Below, in pieces: positions 46,668 to 58,400 of a stretch of DNA of 64,000 bases; positions within the stretch are counted from its first letter, which is position 1; each line of letters starts with the position of its first letter. The notes under the pieces were generated by a model that was not told the origin of the DNA, made no database searches, and saw only the letters and a program-made list of their open reading frames with translations. A program made the translations under genes and the position numbers. This DNA is from Neospora caninum Liverpool (taxonomy: Eukaryota > Apicomplexa > Conoidasida > Eucoccidiorida > Sarcocystidae), in NCBI RefSeq assembly GCF_000208865.1, contig NC_018387.1:868001-932000 (forward strand), written 5' to 3'.

Positions 46668-49600
46668 TGATTGATAGATATGCACCAGCGTGCATGAGTG
46701 TCTATCTGGTCTACAATGACCGAGCTACAGATGCAGATATGCGCAGAAAAGCGCATGCAGTTTCCTCCCTCACCAGAGTTGGGGAAGAGGCCGTAGAAAG
46801 CGATCATGGCAGCGCGGTCCAAGTCGGCATCTGCGCACACAATGAGCGCGCTTTTGCCGCCCAATTCCAGTGTAACGCGCTTCAAATGCACCAAGCCAGC
46901 TTCGGCGATTTTCCGCCCCGTCGCCGTACTTCCTGTAAAAGAAATTTTGTCAACGTGTGGGTGCGCGGCCAACGCGCTTCCCACAGACGGACCGAATCCG
47001 CTCAGAATGTTCACAACACCCGGCGGGAAACCCTACAGAACAAAACAGTCGACACACCGATACACAGTCCGGCGAGTTATCCCCGGCGTACCTTACGACC
47101 GTTATGTAATTTATACAGAAAGTACCCTGAATCATATATATATATATATATATATAGGGATCGATTTATGTGGATATGCATATAGATGTATGGGCTGTGT
47201 GCATGTCAAGGGTGGTGTCGATAGGGAGGCATTCGAAGTCACTCAATCCAGCACGGTATTCACATATATACGTGTACATCAAAATTTGTATATAAAGAGA
47301 GGTGCTTATATGCGTATTCAACTTTTATATGCACAAAAATATGTGCAGCTGAAAATCGGGAGATGACTGGTTTTCTGGACAACCCCATTCCGATGCAAAA
47401 ATGCCTTGGGAAACACCTAGCGACTCGGCAGATTTGTCTCAAACGCCCTCGAAGAAAAGAACCGGGAAGGCACGGCAGCGGTTCTGGTGCGCCCTACCGC
47501 TTCCTGAATCAGGTGCGCAAGCTTCAGTGCAGACAGGGGCGTTTTCTCGCTGGTCTTCATCACCACAGTGCATCCACATGTCAACGCAGGGGCAACTTTC
47601 AGGACCAGGAGGTACAGGGGGTAGTTCCAGGGGACTATCTGAAGAGGCGAGCAGCAACACACGTACAAAATGCCAGGCAAGCGCATGCAGATGCATCTGG
47701 ACGAATAGCGGGACGCGCTCATCTACACACGAACTTATGTCGGGAGACGCGTGGGAGAGTCGGGGAAATACTACGAAACCCGAGAGGTGTTCGATGACGG
47801 AAGAGAAAAAAAGGCGCTCGGCAAGTGAACGGCAAGCAGATGCAAACGCACCAATAGATACAGCAGTATATATAGACAGAAATAAGCAGATGAGGAGAGG
47901 CACAGACACGGATGCGAAGTGAAGCGACAGCAACGAATGAGCCCACAGGTGTCGACAACGAGCCATGTTTTTCGAATGACGAGTCGTTAACCATATAGAC
48001 ACATGCATCTGCTCTACAATACAAACTCGATAGAAGACAAACGGGGGACGCGGAATATTCTGCTATGGCCAGATACACATGCATATATACATATATATGT
48101 ATATATATACATGTATATACATATATATGGGTATAAAGGCGTGGACAGGCAGGTCTCCGTGGAATCAAACGCATACGTCGGTCCGAAGATTTGGGATGGG
48201 GCCTTTCGGTTCTTACTCCTGCAACAACTCCGACAGGCTCCTTTCGGGTGTAGCAGAAGAACTCGTCAGGGTTGTCTACTGGGATCGTCTTGCCAACGAT
48301 TTTATCCGCCCATCCGGCGTAGTAGTGAAGAATGCGAATGACGCCAGCGATGTCGATTGTGCTGCATGCACGGTTAACACACATGTGCGACAAAACCGGA
48401 CGCAGGATATCCACAGCAGTGTATGTGTCCATATACATGCACTAATGGATACTGTGTCATGCAAGCAGATAGGCAAAGTGTGTGGCAAATACTGTCGGTG
48501 CATGCCTGCATATGGTGGTACACTGATTTCACTCGCATGAATCAGTACCTACCTATCTATCTATCTATCTATCTATATATATATATATATATATATATGT
48601 AAATGGAATCACATATTCCAAGTGGGGGTCTGTCAGGAGGTTCCGCAAGCCTGTATCTGGCTGTGTAAGCGCGTTTTATGCGCATGACCGTGTCTGAAAT
48701 CGCCAGGAATGGGCGAGTACATTGTCTCTCATGTAACAGCGGGAAAACAGGAAAAGGAGAAAGCCCAGTAAGGCAACGAAGAGGTCTCCGAGAACCGTGA
48801 GTTTCCAGCGTCTGTGGCGTGTGCTAGGTTCTGCCCATCCTCGCGTTGTTAAATAGAATTCGGTCTCGGTACGAGGATCGCGACGGTCCGACGGTTAGAG
48901 AGCACATCCCTTGAATCGCCTTCATGTAGGGTTTGCTCTTGAGTGCGATCTGCAGCGAAGCGAGGAGTGTGAAAAAGGAAAAATCGGAAACAAAAACGTC
49001 TCGAGAGATCGACCGTACTGAATGCTGCTGATTGGCTTTCCTGAGTCCACGGATTCAATCAGCGCTAATTCGTCTGCATGCTTCTCAACGAGCGAAGCGA
49101 GTCTGTGGAGGAGGCGCGCGCGATGCGAAGCACTCGTCGACAGTGACCAGGCGGGGAACGCCTTCCTCGCCGCCTCAACCGCCTTGTCCACATCTGCTTT
49201 GCTGGGCACAGCCAGAAACACAACACCAAGGAGTGAACAGGGCCATGCAACGCTAGCCAGATATAGACATACATATGCGTGTAAAGGCATGCTAGTGTAT
49301 GCATATACTCCCAGATGGGAACACAGGTGAACTGCGGAAGGCCTGCCTCGCCACCTGAACTCCTTTGCGCGAATCTTGCTTCGCAGAAAACAACTGTTCA
49401 GGGATACACAGACGCATAAGGCAAACGTGCAGCGGGCGCACATCGAACTCCCTCGCTCCGGCTTCAAAGCCATGTCATAGACTGGGGGGGAGACACACAG
49501 AGAGAGGGACCAAGACCACACGCAGGGCGGCGGCTACATTCCCTCCTCGACGCTGAACAGAATCTCCACATGTTCTGTTCCCATCAATATATATATATAT

Positions 49601-49676
49601 ATACATGCGCATGCGTACATATCTAAATACACATGTCGATGCACGTAACTACATCAACATATATATACATATAATC

Positions 49677-49728
<52 letters not shown>

Positions 49729-50195
49729 ATATATGCATATTGGTGTGGCTCCGGTGTTGACTATGGCTACCTCGCTTCCTGAACTTTGCAGATGACTTCC
49801 TCAGTCGCTGGGTTTACGTCATCGAAGAAGTTGCCGCTAGTTGCCTCCACGAACTCGCCGTCGATGAACAGGCGAGTCTCGATGTCTTCGGGCTTCAAAA
49901 CCGCCACTGAAGAGAGAAACAGGAAGGCGGCGAACCAGAAGGCACACAGACTCTCGAAAGATGGGAGAGAACGAACGCAGAGGAAAGAAGGGGTTAACAA
50001 AAAAGAGGGAGTCAATGCACGAGCGTTTTAAGAGTGCGGCGAGGGCGAGACAGAGTGAGACAGCTCCAAACAGGCGGCATCGCGTGCCTGTTTCATACCC
50101 CGGCGCATTTCCCTCGAAAGTTGTCCGATTTTGGAGCGGGTGCACGTTCTAGGCGCGCCGGAACGTAGCCCCCCCATGGCTCTCTGGGAAACCAT
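43453..50195 (-). CDS. Aldehyde dehydrogenase (NAD-type), probably mitochondrial
   Basis: Oxidises aldehydes to carboxylic acids with NAD(P). Eleven exons, all in phase: 50195-50099, 49906-49771, 49201-49019, 48361-48217, 47638-47498, 47032-46774, 46271-46034, 45788-45671, 45083-44998, 44190-44101, 43555-43453; 531 aa, close to the roughly 517 of mammalian ALDH2 precursor. Conserved parts: IVPWNYPL (Asn192), [10 protein letters not shown] (Lys215, Glu218, which favours NAD), [11 protein letters not shown] (cofactor loop), LELGGKS (general base Glu290), GQCCVASSR (nucleophile Cys324, the second Cys), EEIFGPV and [12 protein letters not shown]. All catalytic residues are present, so the enzyme should be active. 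The first exon is Arg-rich with no acid for 27 residues ([13 protein letters not shown]...), like a mitochondrial presequence. Introns carry several TA microsatellites. Substrate is not deducible. Confidence 0.93.
45865..45893. repeat. (TA)n microsatellite in ALDH intron
   Basis: TA run of about 29 bases just beyond the acceptor side of the aldehyde dehydrogenase exon 45671-45788, within the preceding intron. Confidence 0.85.
46631..46665. repeat. (TA)n microsatellite in ALDH intron
   Basis: TA dinucleotide run of about 35 bases in the intron between exons 46774-47032 and 46034-46271. Confidence 0.9.
48552..48598. repeat. (CTAT)n then (AT)n compound microsatellite
   Basis: Tetranucleotide CTAT repeats pass into an AT run, in the intron between exons 49019-49201 and 48217-48361 of the aldehyde dehydrogenase. 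Confidence 0.9.
49681..49721. repeat. (AT)n microsatellite in ALDH intron
   Basis: AT run of about 41 bases, the longest in the window, with shorter AT runs at 49587-49602 and 49660-49672 nearby, in the second aldehyde dehydrogenase intron. Confidence 0.9.
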
Positions 50196-52441
50196 GATAA
50201 AAGAAAGCGTTGGCCTACTTTTTCTTCGAAAAAAGGAGCGAGTTGGAATTCCTGGAAGTGAGGAGACGGGAGCTCAGAGGGAAGAAGTTGCTGTTCCTGG
50301 AGCGGTACCCGCGAGGAAAACGGCAGAAACCGCGAGGAAACGAAAATCAGGGAAAACGGAATAGTACGAGAAGACAAATATTTGCCAGCAGCTTTTTCTG
50401 CTCGCCAAATCGCTCCGCCGCTTGAAATCTGTGGAGAGACGTGTGTAAATCGCGGAACCAGAAACAGCAAGTCGTCTGCGCGGATCCGACGAACTCTTGT
50501 CTTCGTGTGTCGCGTGCGAAGCGGCAATGCACAACGCGCAAAAGTGAAAAAACACTGAGTGGAAATGAGAATCAGTGTCAAGGCATATTCTACCTCTGTC
50601 GCTGTCTGTTGCAGTTTCTTGCTTTCTTTACGGTCAGGACACAAAAGGAGTCCTGCGTTCGTTCCGCAGCTGCCGCTTTTGCAGTGGACAGCGCGTGTGT
50701 CAGTAGAGCGCCAAAAACGGTGTGCGCGGACACGCATCTCGCTGTCTCCCCACTCTTTGCGTCCTTCGCTTCTCCCAATGTGAAAAGAGAGTGCTATGGC
50801 ACTGGGTGAAAACCAAATATATGTAGATTCATGGGCACTGGGATAAAGAACTGTGTATACCCCTGTGTATCAGGGATAGCACCAAGATGTAAATGGCCAG
50901 TATCCGTGGCTAATGTGTACTATTCAACTAGGAGCACGGCAGCCGCTGAAATCGCCACAGTGGTCTAGTGATGCAGTTCGAGTTTCGCGGAAACTGAACG
51001 GTCGTGGGCATGTTCTTCTGAATGGTTCATCCACAACAGCACGAGTCTCTCTTCCGGCGAGGACTTCAAAATGCCGGGGGGACGCCTGGGCCGTGCTGGT
51101 TCTCTAGAGCGAAATCCGTTTCACGTCCCATGTTTCAACCAATACGCGGACCCCCCCCCCCCTTCAAAAAACGGAGATCCCGCAAGTGCCCCTGGTCACG
51201 GTAATACCTAAGGCCAAGTAGGTGACAATTTAGGAAGATCTAGTCATTGTCGATTCCACTAGACGTGGTGTAGGCATCAAGGAGCAGAGCGTCAGCATGT
51301 CAATCCTGCCGTGTGGAGTCCCCGGCCGTCCGGGCATAATCCGTGACAGTGAGTGAACACCATTCGGCGCCTATGTACAGAAAGCCAATCCTCAGAGATG
51401 TAACTCATGTTTCTCCACCCCTGAGTTTTTGGATGTTCTTTTTGTCGCTGCTGTACGTTCGGTGGTTCATTAGTGTGATGTGTCTGAGGAAGGGGATCAA
51501 CTGCATCGGAAGATGTATGTCATAACGGGGATCCACGATCATCGAAAACCGCCGCTGAAAGTTGCCATGTTGTCGAAACTTGCGCTGTGTGCTGACTTTT
51601 TTTCCCTGTGTTCTTGCCGGTCATCGGCCCCGGGAACCAGCTTGGATGACTTACTGAGGTCATCGCGGCATGAAAAGCACCATAGAGCTCCCGTCTTGAA
51701 CTGGATTCCTCGCAAGCACTTCAAAAATCAGAGCCATCCACCCTGTGAAGGGGGCCTGAGACACACGGAAAGATGACTACTTCCACACTTATACTCTGGA
51801 AAGAACGAGTCTACCGCAAGCACCGCCAAGGGCGCTGTATGTCGAACTGCTACCGGGAATTATTTTTCGTATAAAAAGTCACTGCAACCAAAAAGCCAAC
51901 GTTACAAGATGAATTTAGATTTAGATCACGCCGATGAAGGCAAGGCGTACCCGGAATAGTCTCAGATCCTGACTGTCACACAGTAAACCAACGCCTTTCT
52001 GTCTCGCTTCTCAAAAGTGAAACAAGCTGCTACTTGCTACCGTCGAAATGCAGTCTGAGTCCGTTGCTTGTGATGATCCCATTCGTTCTGTTTACTGCCG
52101 TGTATGCGGAGCAATTTTCTGGGATGGTGCTTCACGCGAGGATGGGCAAGTCACCACCTCGCTTTCGAGACGCGACGCGGCCCTCAACGAGAAGGAACGC
52201 CTGTGTCTCTTCCAGACGCCATTCCATCAAATGTGGAAAAGGAGCGTTTTGCATTTGTCCGGCGCTCGTCCTCATGTCCGTACAGGGACGTACAAACATA
52301 TCGCTACGTGTCTTGAAATTCTCTCATCGCTTCCTACTCAGTTTTAGATCTATCCACAAAATTGGTGCGAGGGAGGAGGCGACCATTTTTGCGGCCAAGA
52401 AAAGAGCTATTTGTGAGAGACCAGAACGAAGTCCCTCGCAG

Positions 52442-53109
52442 ATGCCAGTCTTCTCTGTGTTCGTTGTTCTGTCCTTTTACGCGTGTGTAGCCACAGATGT
52501 CGCCCTCTCCAAGGCGCAGAAAACCGACGCCCGTGTTTCTCGACGGCTTCGACGCGCGGTGTGGCACGGACAAGTTCGTGGAGGGACACTGACAGCAAAG
52601 ACAAAGGAGAAAAGAAAATCGATTCCCTCGTGACTGCTGCCAGCGATACTCCTCTGTCTTCTGTCTCCTTTTCCTCACTCCGCGGCTCACACGCTGCTCA
52701 TCGTGCTGTTGCCTCCACGACATACACCGACCGGCTCTTGCGGGAGGTACCAGCAGGATCGGTGGACGCCCACCGCAAGCGTCTCTTCTTGAAACGCCGT
52801 ATCTCCGTAAGGGACGGAAGGGGAGTTGAGAAAGTGTATACGTGTCCTTTTGAAAGCGGTTCCATTTTCCACCTCGGGTGTTGTGAAAAGAGAAGCCTCA
52901 CGCTGCCCCGGCCGGTGCAATGGAATCCGCGGGCACCGTTGTACGGCCGGAATCCTAGCGGAAGATGGCTACGAGAAGTCAAGCAGAGGATCAGCGACAG
53001 AAGGGCGAGAGCGTTGGGACAGAAGCTTTTCCGCGCAAGCAGGGAGAGAGCGGGCAGCGAAGCGCCGGTGCCCGAGAAGCAACAGAAGCACCGAGACAGT
53101 GTGGGCTGA
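52442..53109 (+). other. Possible small secreted-protein gene, frame broken
   Basis: An ATG at 52442 opens a frame with a signal-peptide-like start (MPVFSVFVVLSFYACVA) and, about 33 residues in, RRLRR. That resembles the RRL core of the TEXEL site cleaved by the Golgi protease ASP5 in Toxoplasma export. This frame stops at 52633. An overlapping frame with no ATG of its own stays open to 53109 and encodes a very basic tail (for example HRKRLFLKRRISV). I could not find splice sites that join the two in phase, so this may be a pseudogene, an error in the sequence, a missed intron or chance. Confidence 0.3.
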
Positions 53110-53800
53110 GTCGTGCTGGGATCTGACTCCGGTTCTCGACGCCTGGTGTATCCCGTTGTTGAACAAAGTTTTCCCTCTATGTTTTCTGAATTTTTTTTCC
53201 GTCTTTCCGTTTTCCGATACGTGTCATTAACCGTTTTCCCCCGTATTGTCGCTCCCCGTCTCTGTTCCTCTCCTGTTGTGAAGCACGCGCATCACCGCTT
53301 CCGAGAGGCCGCCGGACAGAGCATATTTGCAATTTCACGTGAGGACCGGGGAACCCTCCGGCCCTTTCTCGAGGGGGTTTTGTGTGTCGCGCAACGGAGA
53401 GCCAGTCCAGATCTGGAGCTTCTGTTGCTTTTGTTTCCGATTTGCGCTCCTGAGCCGCGGAGTAGGACGTGGTGGGGTAACCCAACGCGGGTGAATTCCC
53501 AGACGCCCTCCCGACCGCCATCGACTGGCCCCACGCTCTTCGCCGCCGAGTGCCGAAAGCACCGACATCAGGGCAAATAGTATTTTTGTGCCAGTTCGTG
53601 TGTACACTTTTCTCTAGCGAATCTAGGCGGCGCCAATTGAGTGGGCGGATAGTTCGTGCACACATACAGCCTTGATATTTGAGTATTGTGTATATACAGC
53701 GGCCGTGCACGTCGAGTGCGGCTCTGCCATTGCTGTAGGAAGCATCCCATTCCCAGAGCTTCGAGCATTTTTTTTGCTTTTAAGCTTTTTCCCATTTGCT

Positions 53801-53954
53801 TCTGTGCACACGTTTCTTCACGAACCAGCTCTTTGTACTGTATGTCATTTCCCCGTCGAGCCTTTCCACTCGGGTGGTCTGTGCACACGTTTCTTCACGA
53901 ACCAGCTCTTTGTACTCTATCTCATTTCCCCGTCGAGCCTTCCCACTTAGGTGG
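53801..53954. repeat. 77-bp tandem duplication upstream of secreted-protein gene
   Basis: Two adjacent copies of a 77-base unit (53801-53877 and 53878-53954), each starting TCTGTGCACACG, differ at only a handful of positions in their second half. The second copy ends 85 bases before the ATG at 54040, so the duplication lies in the promoter or 5' UTR. Confidence 0.9.
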
Positions 53955-54039
53955 CCGCAAATCGTCCAGCGTGTAGCAACTGCCATCGCGCTGTGTACCC
54001 TGTGTTTGTTGCTTTTCCCCTTTTTTACACCCTCCCACA

Positions 54040-55484
54040 ATGCGAGTGTGCGGTTCCTTGGCCAGCCTCCCCGTCATGGGGGCTGCGGTATTCGTGGGGC
54101 TGCTCGGCGGAGATGCTCCCAACTCTCTCTTTTCCGCCCATGAGGCGGGGAACACCCCATTCCTCCTCCCTGTTGCCGGTGAGGGCCAGAGCGAATTAGG
54201 CAAGTACGCGGGCATTGCCAAGAATGAAGCGGTGACAACCTTCATCAGCACTCCCATTGAGCTCTTCTGGAAAGACATTTGGGAGCAGACCTTCCACAAG
54301 TCGGGCAAACCGATGTGGGATAGCTTTTTCTTCAAGGTACGTGGAGGATCGAGGCTTTGACACCAAGGAGTGACGAAGAGAGAGGCGCAAAGCTGAAAAA
54401 GTTTTTCTAGTTGAAGCATGTACCACGGAGGACGGGAACCCGTTGGGGAGCGGAGGCTGGCGTTTGGCCACCATTCACCGATTGTGAAGAACAGTTTGAT
54501 TCTGCCATGTATATCGGATGATGTGGATGCAGTTGTTGGGGAAAACGGCGAAAATAGGGAACACAGCTCTCCTTCCAGTCTATTGCAGTGTGCCTACATA
54601 AAGCGAACTCGCTCTCTGCAGATCTTTATGGACGGTTCTGTAGAGACCTGACCTGGGCTTACGGGGCTTTATGGGCATCTGTTTCCGTATCAGTATATAT
54701 CTGTGGAATACGAAAAATGGGACGGTTCAACTGGTTGCGATGGCAGTATATGGTGGGATCAAATCAGGTTACAATGAGTTTCTATTGTCCATTCATTTCG
54801 GTGTTGGAACTGAGGACCAGTCCGAGGACTCTCTCTCGCGCGGTCGCACTTTCCCCGTTTTCTTGTGTCGGCTTCTGGTTTTTTCGGCCCGTCACCCTCC
54901 CGCACGTGCCGGGTGCTCGCGGATCCGTTTCGTTTCGCATGCCACCGTGTGCCGTTCTCTTGTCGTCCTGTGCGCGCGTGCGTGTCGTGTTGGATGCCGC
55001 AACATTAAAAGCGACGAGCCTCGGATCTCTGCTGTCTGTTCTGCAGCTCAAGGGCCTGCTGCGGTACCGGGCGGCACACAAGGCAACTATCGTGGTCATT
55101 TGGGAGCTCAAGCGGTTCTTGTACGGCGACGACAAAGTCAACACCGAGGCATGGGCGAAGCTGGAGAAGAAGTTGGAGGGGTATCTGCGTGAATGGTGGG
55201 TAACAGTCCCCGAGGACCCATGGGCAGAGCTGCATACAGGTGTGTGGAAGGCGCTTCTGAAGCTGTACAATGAAGACCTGGAGCCGCTTATGAGAGGCAG
55301 CCCGAAGTTGAAGGAGTTGGAGAAGATTCTCTTCGACTCGCAGCTGACAACGATTCGGCAATGGACCGACATGGATCACATCAATGTGATGCGAGGCAGC
55401 TCTTCGGCGATGTTGCCCCGTCTGCAGTCTCTGAGGGAGACGAAGGGGAAGAAGATCCTGCGATCCGGCAGTGGCAACCAGTGA
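54040..55484 (+). CDS. Secreted protein of unknown family (two exons)
   Basis: Exon 1 (54040-54336, 99 codons) joins exon 2 (55047-55484) in phase 0 through a gtacgt donor and a ctgcag acceptor; 244 aa. The N-terminus is a signal peptide (VMGAAVFVGLLGGDA at about 12-26). The mature part is helical, with many Trp, Leu and Lys: ELFWKDIWEQTF, VVIWELKRFLYGDD, LEKKLEGYLREWW, TGVWKALLKLYNEDL. There is no transmembrane segment after the signal and no recognised domain. A dense-granule or other vacuolar location is plausible for a small soluble secreted helical protein in this lineage, but that is inference. Kozak-like A at -3. A 77-base tandem duplication sits directly upstream. Confidence 0.82.
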
Positions 55485-58400
55485 GCGGCCCGACAGTCGG
55501 CAGAAGCAGCCAGTGCGAAGAAGGGGAGGCGCCGTTTTGAGGTCCTCGGCAGATAACCTAAAAGCGGGAGATAGATTGGAGGGGGGGGGACACAGAGCGT
55601 GCATAGCGGCATTCGACGGCGCTGCAATCGACTGTGTTCCCTGAGCGCGCCGCGCGGGATATTGGGGACTGGAGGAACGATGTTCAATAGATGTAACAAT
55701 GCTGAGGCGTACTATCGTACCGCCGGGAGGCAAACGTTCGAAACCTTTTTTTGTTCTGCGTCCCTCATGCGTTGTTCTCCGCCGCGGTATCTGAAACAGT
55801 GGCAGTGTTCCGTGGGAGGTGACGAGACGAACGAGGTGGGTGTGAGCGTCAGAGAGGGGAGGGTTCATCACCTTGGACGTCTGTTGTTCGCTCCTGCTCG
55901 TTTTTTTACTGGTCGATGCAGCGTGAAGCTAAAACTGTACAATCCCCATTCTTCCGGAGTGTATTGGCAGTGCGCTAGCTATGCGTATAATATGTGTGTG
56001 CATAGATGTACGCATGCGTATGTGCGCGTGCCAACCAACGGACAGTGATGTCGAATTTGTAACATGTCCCGTACTGGGGGACAAGCATGGATGAAAGAGA
56101 CTCGCGGCAGATTCCGTTCGTTTCGAAAATTGTGCCATGTCTACGTTAGGCGGATGACTTCCGCTCGCTCTGCTCATGTGTCTTCGCGACGACAGACACT
56201 GCCGTTCCCCGAGAGAAAGCACGGGAAAGGTCAGAGACCAAGGAGACACGTCGCACATAGCACTGTCCCGCACGAGCCGAAGTACAGAATCAAAAAAAGA
56301 ACTTCCACTTACCCACAAGCGATGTGGGGTATCTTGACGGGGGCTTTTTGCTCGCGGCTTTAGTCTCGAATCGAGTGAGGTCCGCGACGACAGCAGAGAG
56401 GGTCATGTGCTGTTCTTCCTTTGTGTTGCATGCTAGTTTCCATGTACTAGTGTATTCGAAACATGCTCGCGGGGGCACCGGTCCATTCGAGTTCGGGTGG
56501 AGTCGCAGGACGCAGAGCAGAAATATATTTATTATTTCAGCGTCCGCGCGGCGAGGAATCTTTGAGATAAACCGAGACGTGCACCTCACCCTCACACATC
56601 GTAACAACAAACTTCGTCCCACGTTGACAGTGAAGGGACTTCTATGCGTTTACCTAGAGTGCCTTGAGGCCCTTTATTGCAACAAAAAAGAGAGTATCTG
56701 CAATAACCAACGCGCGCCTCCGCTCAGAAGCTGACATGCTGAACAACTTCCCGACGGCTCTTGCTATAGGTTGATGATTTCCACTGAACGAAACCGACCA
56801 CGATACGTTGATAATCTTGACCAGTACGTAGTACAAAGTGCCACTGTACTGTCAGTATACTTCCAAGGAAACGAGAACGCTCAGTGCTGTGTAGAGGACA
56901 ATTGACGGTAATGGACTTAACCTCCGGGGGCATTCAACTTCGCTCATGTTTTAATCATTAGAATTGGAATGAACGTACCACTGCCACCAACACAGCAACA
57001 ATCATACTTCCGAAGACTGGCTGTAGGAGGGCTGTGTAAATGCACGGTTGTTACTCGTCATCATTAAATTTCAGTTTCCCCGTTTTCGTTATCGCATTTG
57101 TGACCCGCTGCGCAATTGCGGAACGATGAATGCTAGAAGGCTGCCCCGAGCGTTGTTTTTCAGCACAAAGTGAAGCGTGGCAAATGCTCTGGTCTCGGGT
57201 TTTATACCCTGGCAAGCAAATCCAGCGGAGAGCAGCCACCGACGAGCGAACGCCGAGGCGGGGCACCGGGAGCCCCATGTATGTTTAGGCTGTACTTCTC
57301 GTGTTCAGGGGCCGATTCTAACGACCAAGGGACAGTTACAAGTTAAAAAAGGAAGAAACGAGGAGACTCTGCGACTCATCTTCAGATCAGGTTTCCATTT
57401 TAGGCGCATTCACAGGCACGCTACCTGCTGCAGGGACCTGAGGGCTAAGAGCAGCGCATCTTGACAGTGAAGCGCATGAATTCTGCTTGGGTCAAAAAAT
57501 TAGTTCCCTTGATGGATTCCTTGGTCTTTCACACAAGGCCCTGGTTTTACTGAATGAACGTGTCGGCCCAGTGGAAAACAGGGCCGAAAATGCCCAGAAA
57601 CGGCGTGCCATACACGTAAATGTACGGAACGGGAAAGAGTTGTCAAGCAACAGAAATTTCCTTACAGAATTGTATACGAAGATGCGTATAGATAACCCTT
57701 TTGGCAACAAGAATAATGCAACGCGCATGCCCGTGCCAGCTACTCATCAGTGGCATCGAAATTCTGTTCAGCATCAGCCGCCGTTCCCCGCCCGCCCGGC
57801 TCGATATCACTGAAGTTCCCGAGAAAAGAAATGCCTCTGCTTGTTGTCTTCACAACTGAAACAACGATGCGTTGTCACCGGCAGCGCATACGAAATAGAC
57901 CTGGACAACAACGCCAGATCTCCGATCGTGGATTTCCAACGAAACGACAAGAATAAAGACATGTTTACCGATACGTATATACAGTGACCTCAGTGTATGC
58001 GTGAAAGTAAGAAAAGTATGTAGATATACGCTCATGCATCAAACTACAGGTCTCAAATAAACCTATACGTATACAGATGTACGTACATATATAGATGGGA
58101 CACGAACCACCTTCTTTATCCGTTTCGCGCAACCTGAGGTTTGTATTTGCCCATTCGACTGCGATGTGTGAAAGCTTGGCGCCAGCGTGGGTGTCGTGGA
58201 TATTGCTTGCCTACAAGGAAAGGATACAAATGTTTAGGTATGCCTCTGCTACGTGGTGCAGGGACACTCAGAGCTTGCTTGTGGCGAGGATTCGCATTGC
58301 AGTCCACTCCAAGTATTGGCACATGCCACTTACGGACCACATATCGGCAGCTACTACACAGGAGGCTGAGGGTACCTCTGTGCCACATACAGCGAGGAGT

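Larger units (their letters stand above)
50196..54039. other. Mostly non-coding region upstream of the secreted-protein gene
   Basis: About 3.8 kb. It holds the aldehyde dehydrogenase promoter, one possible small secreted gene (52442-53109, listed separately) and a 77-base tandem duplication (53801-53954). The part from 50820 to 52030 shows no coding signal. Confidence 0.5.

Noticed and set aside
52048..52347. 99-codon frame with a CxxC pair near residue 18.
   Set aside because: A single CxxC, no matching partner, and it overlaps another open frame; no good coding evidence.
57487..57813. 108-codon plus-strand frame.
   Set aside because: Begins only at a TTG, contains no domain, and has no exon structure around it.
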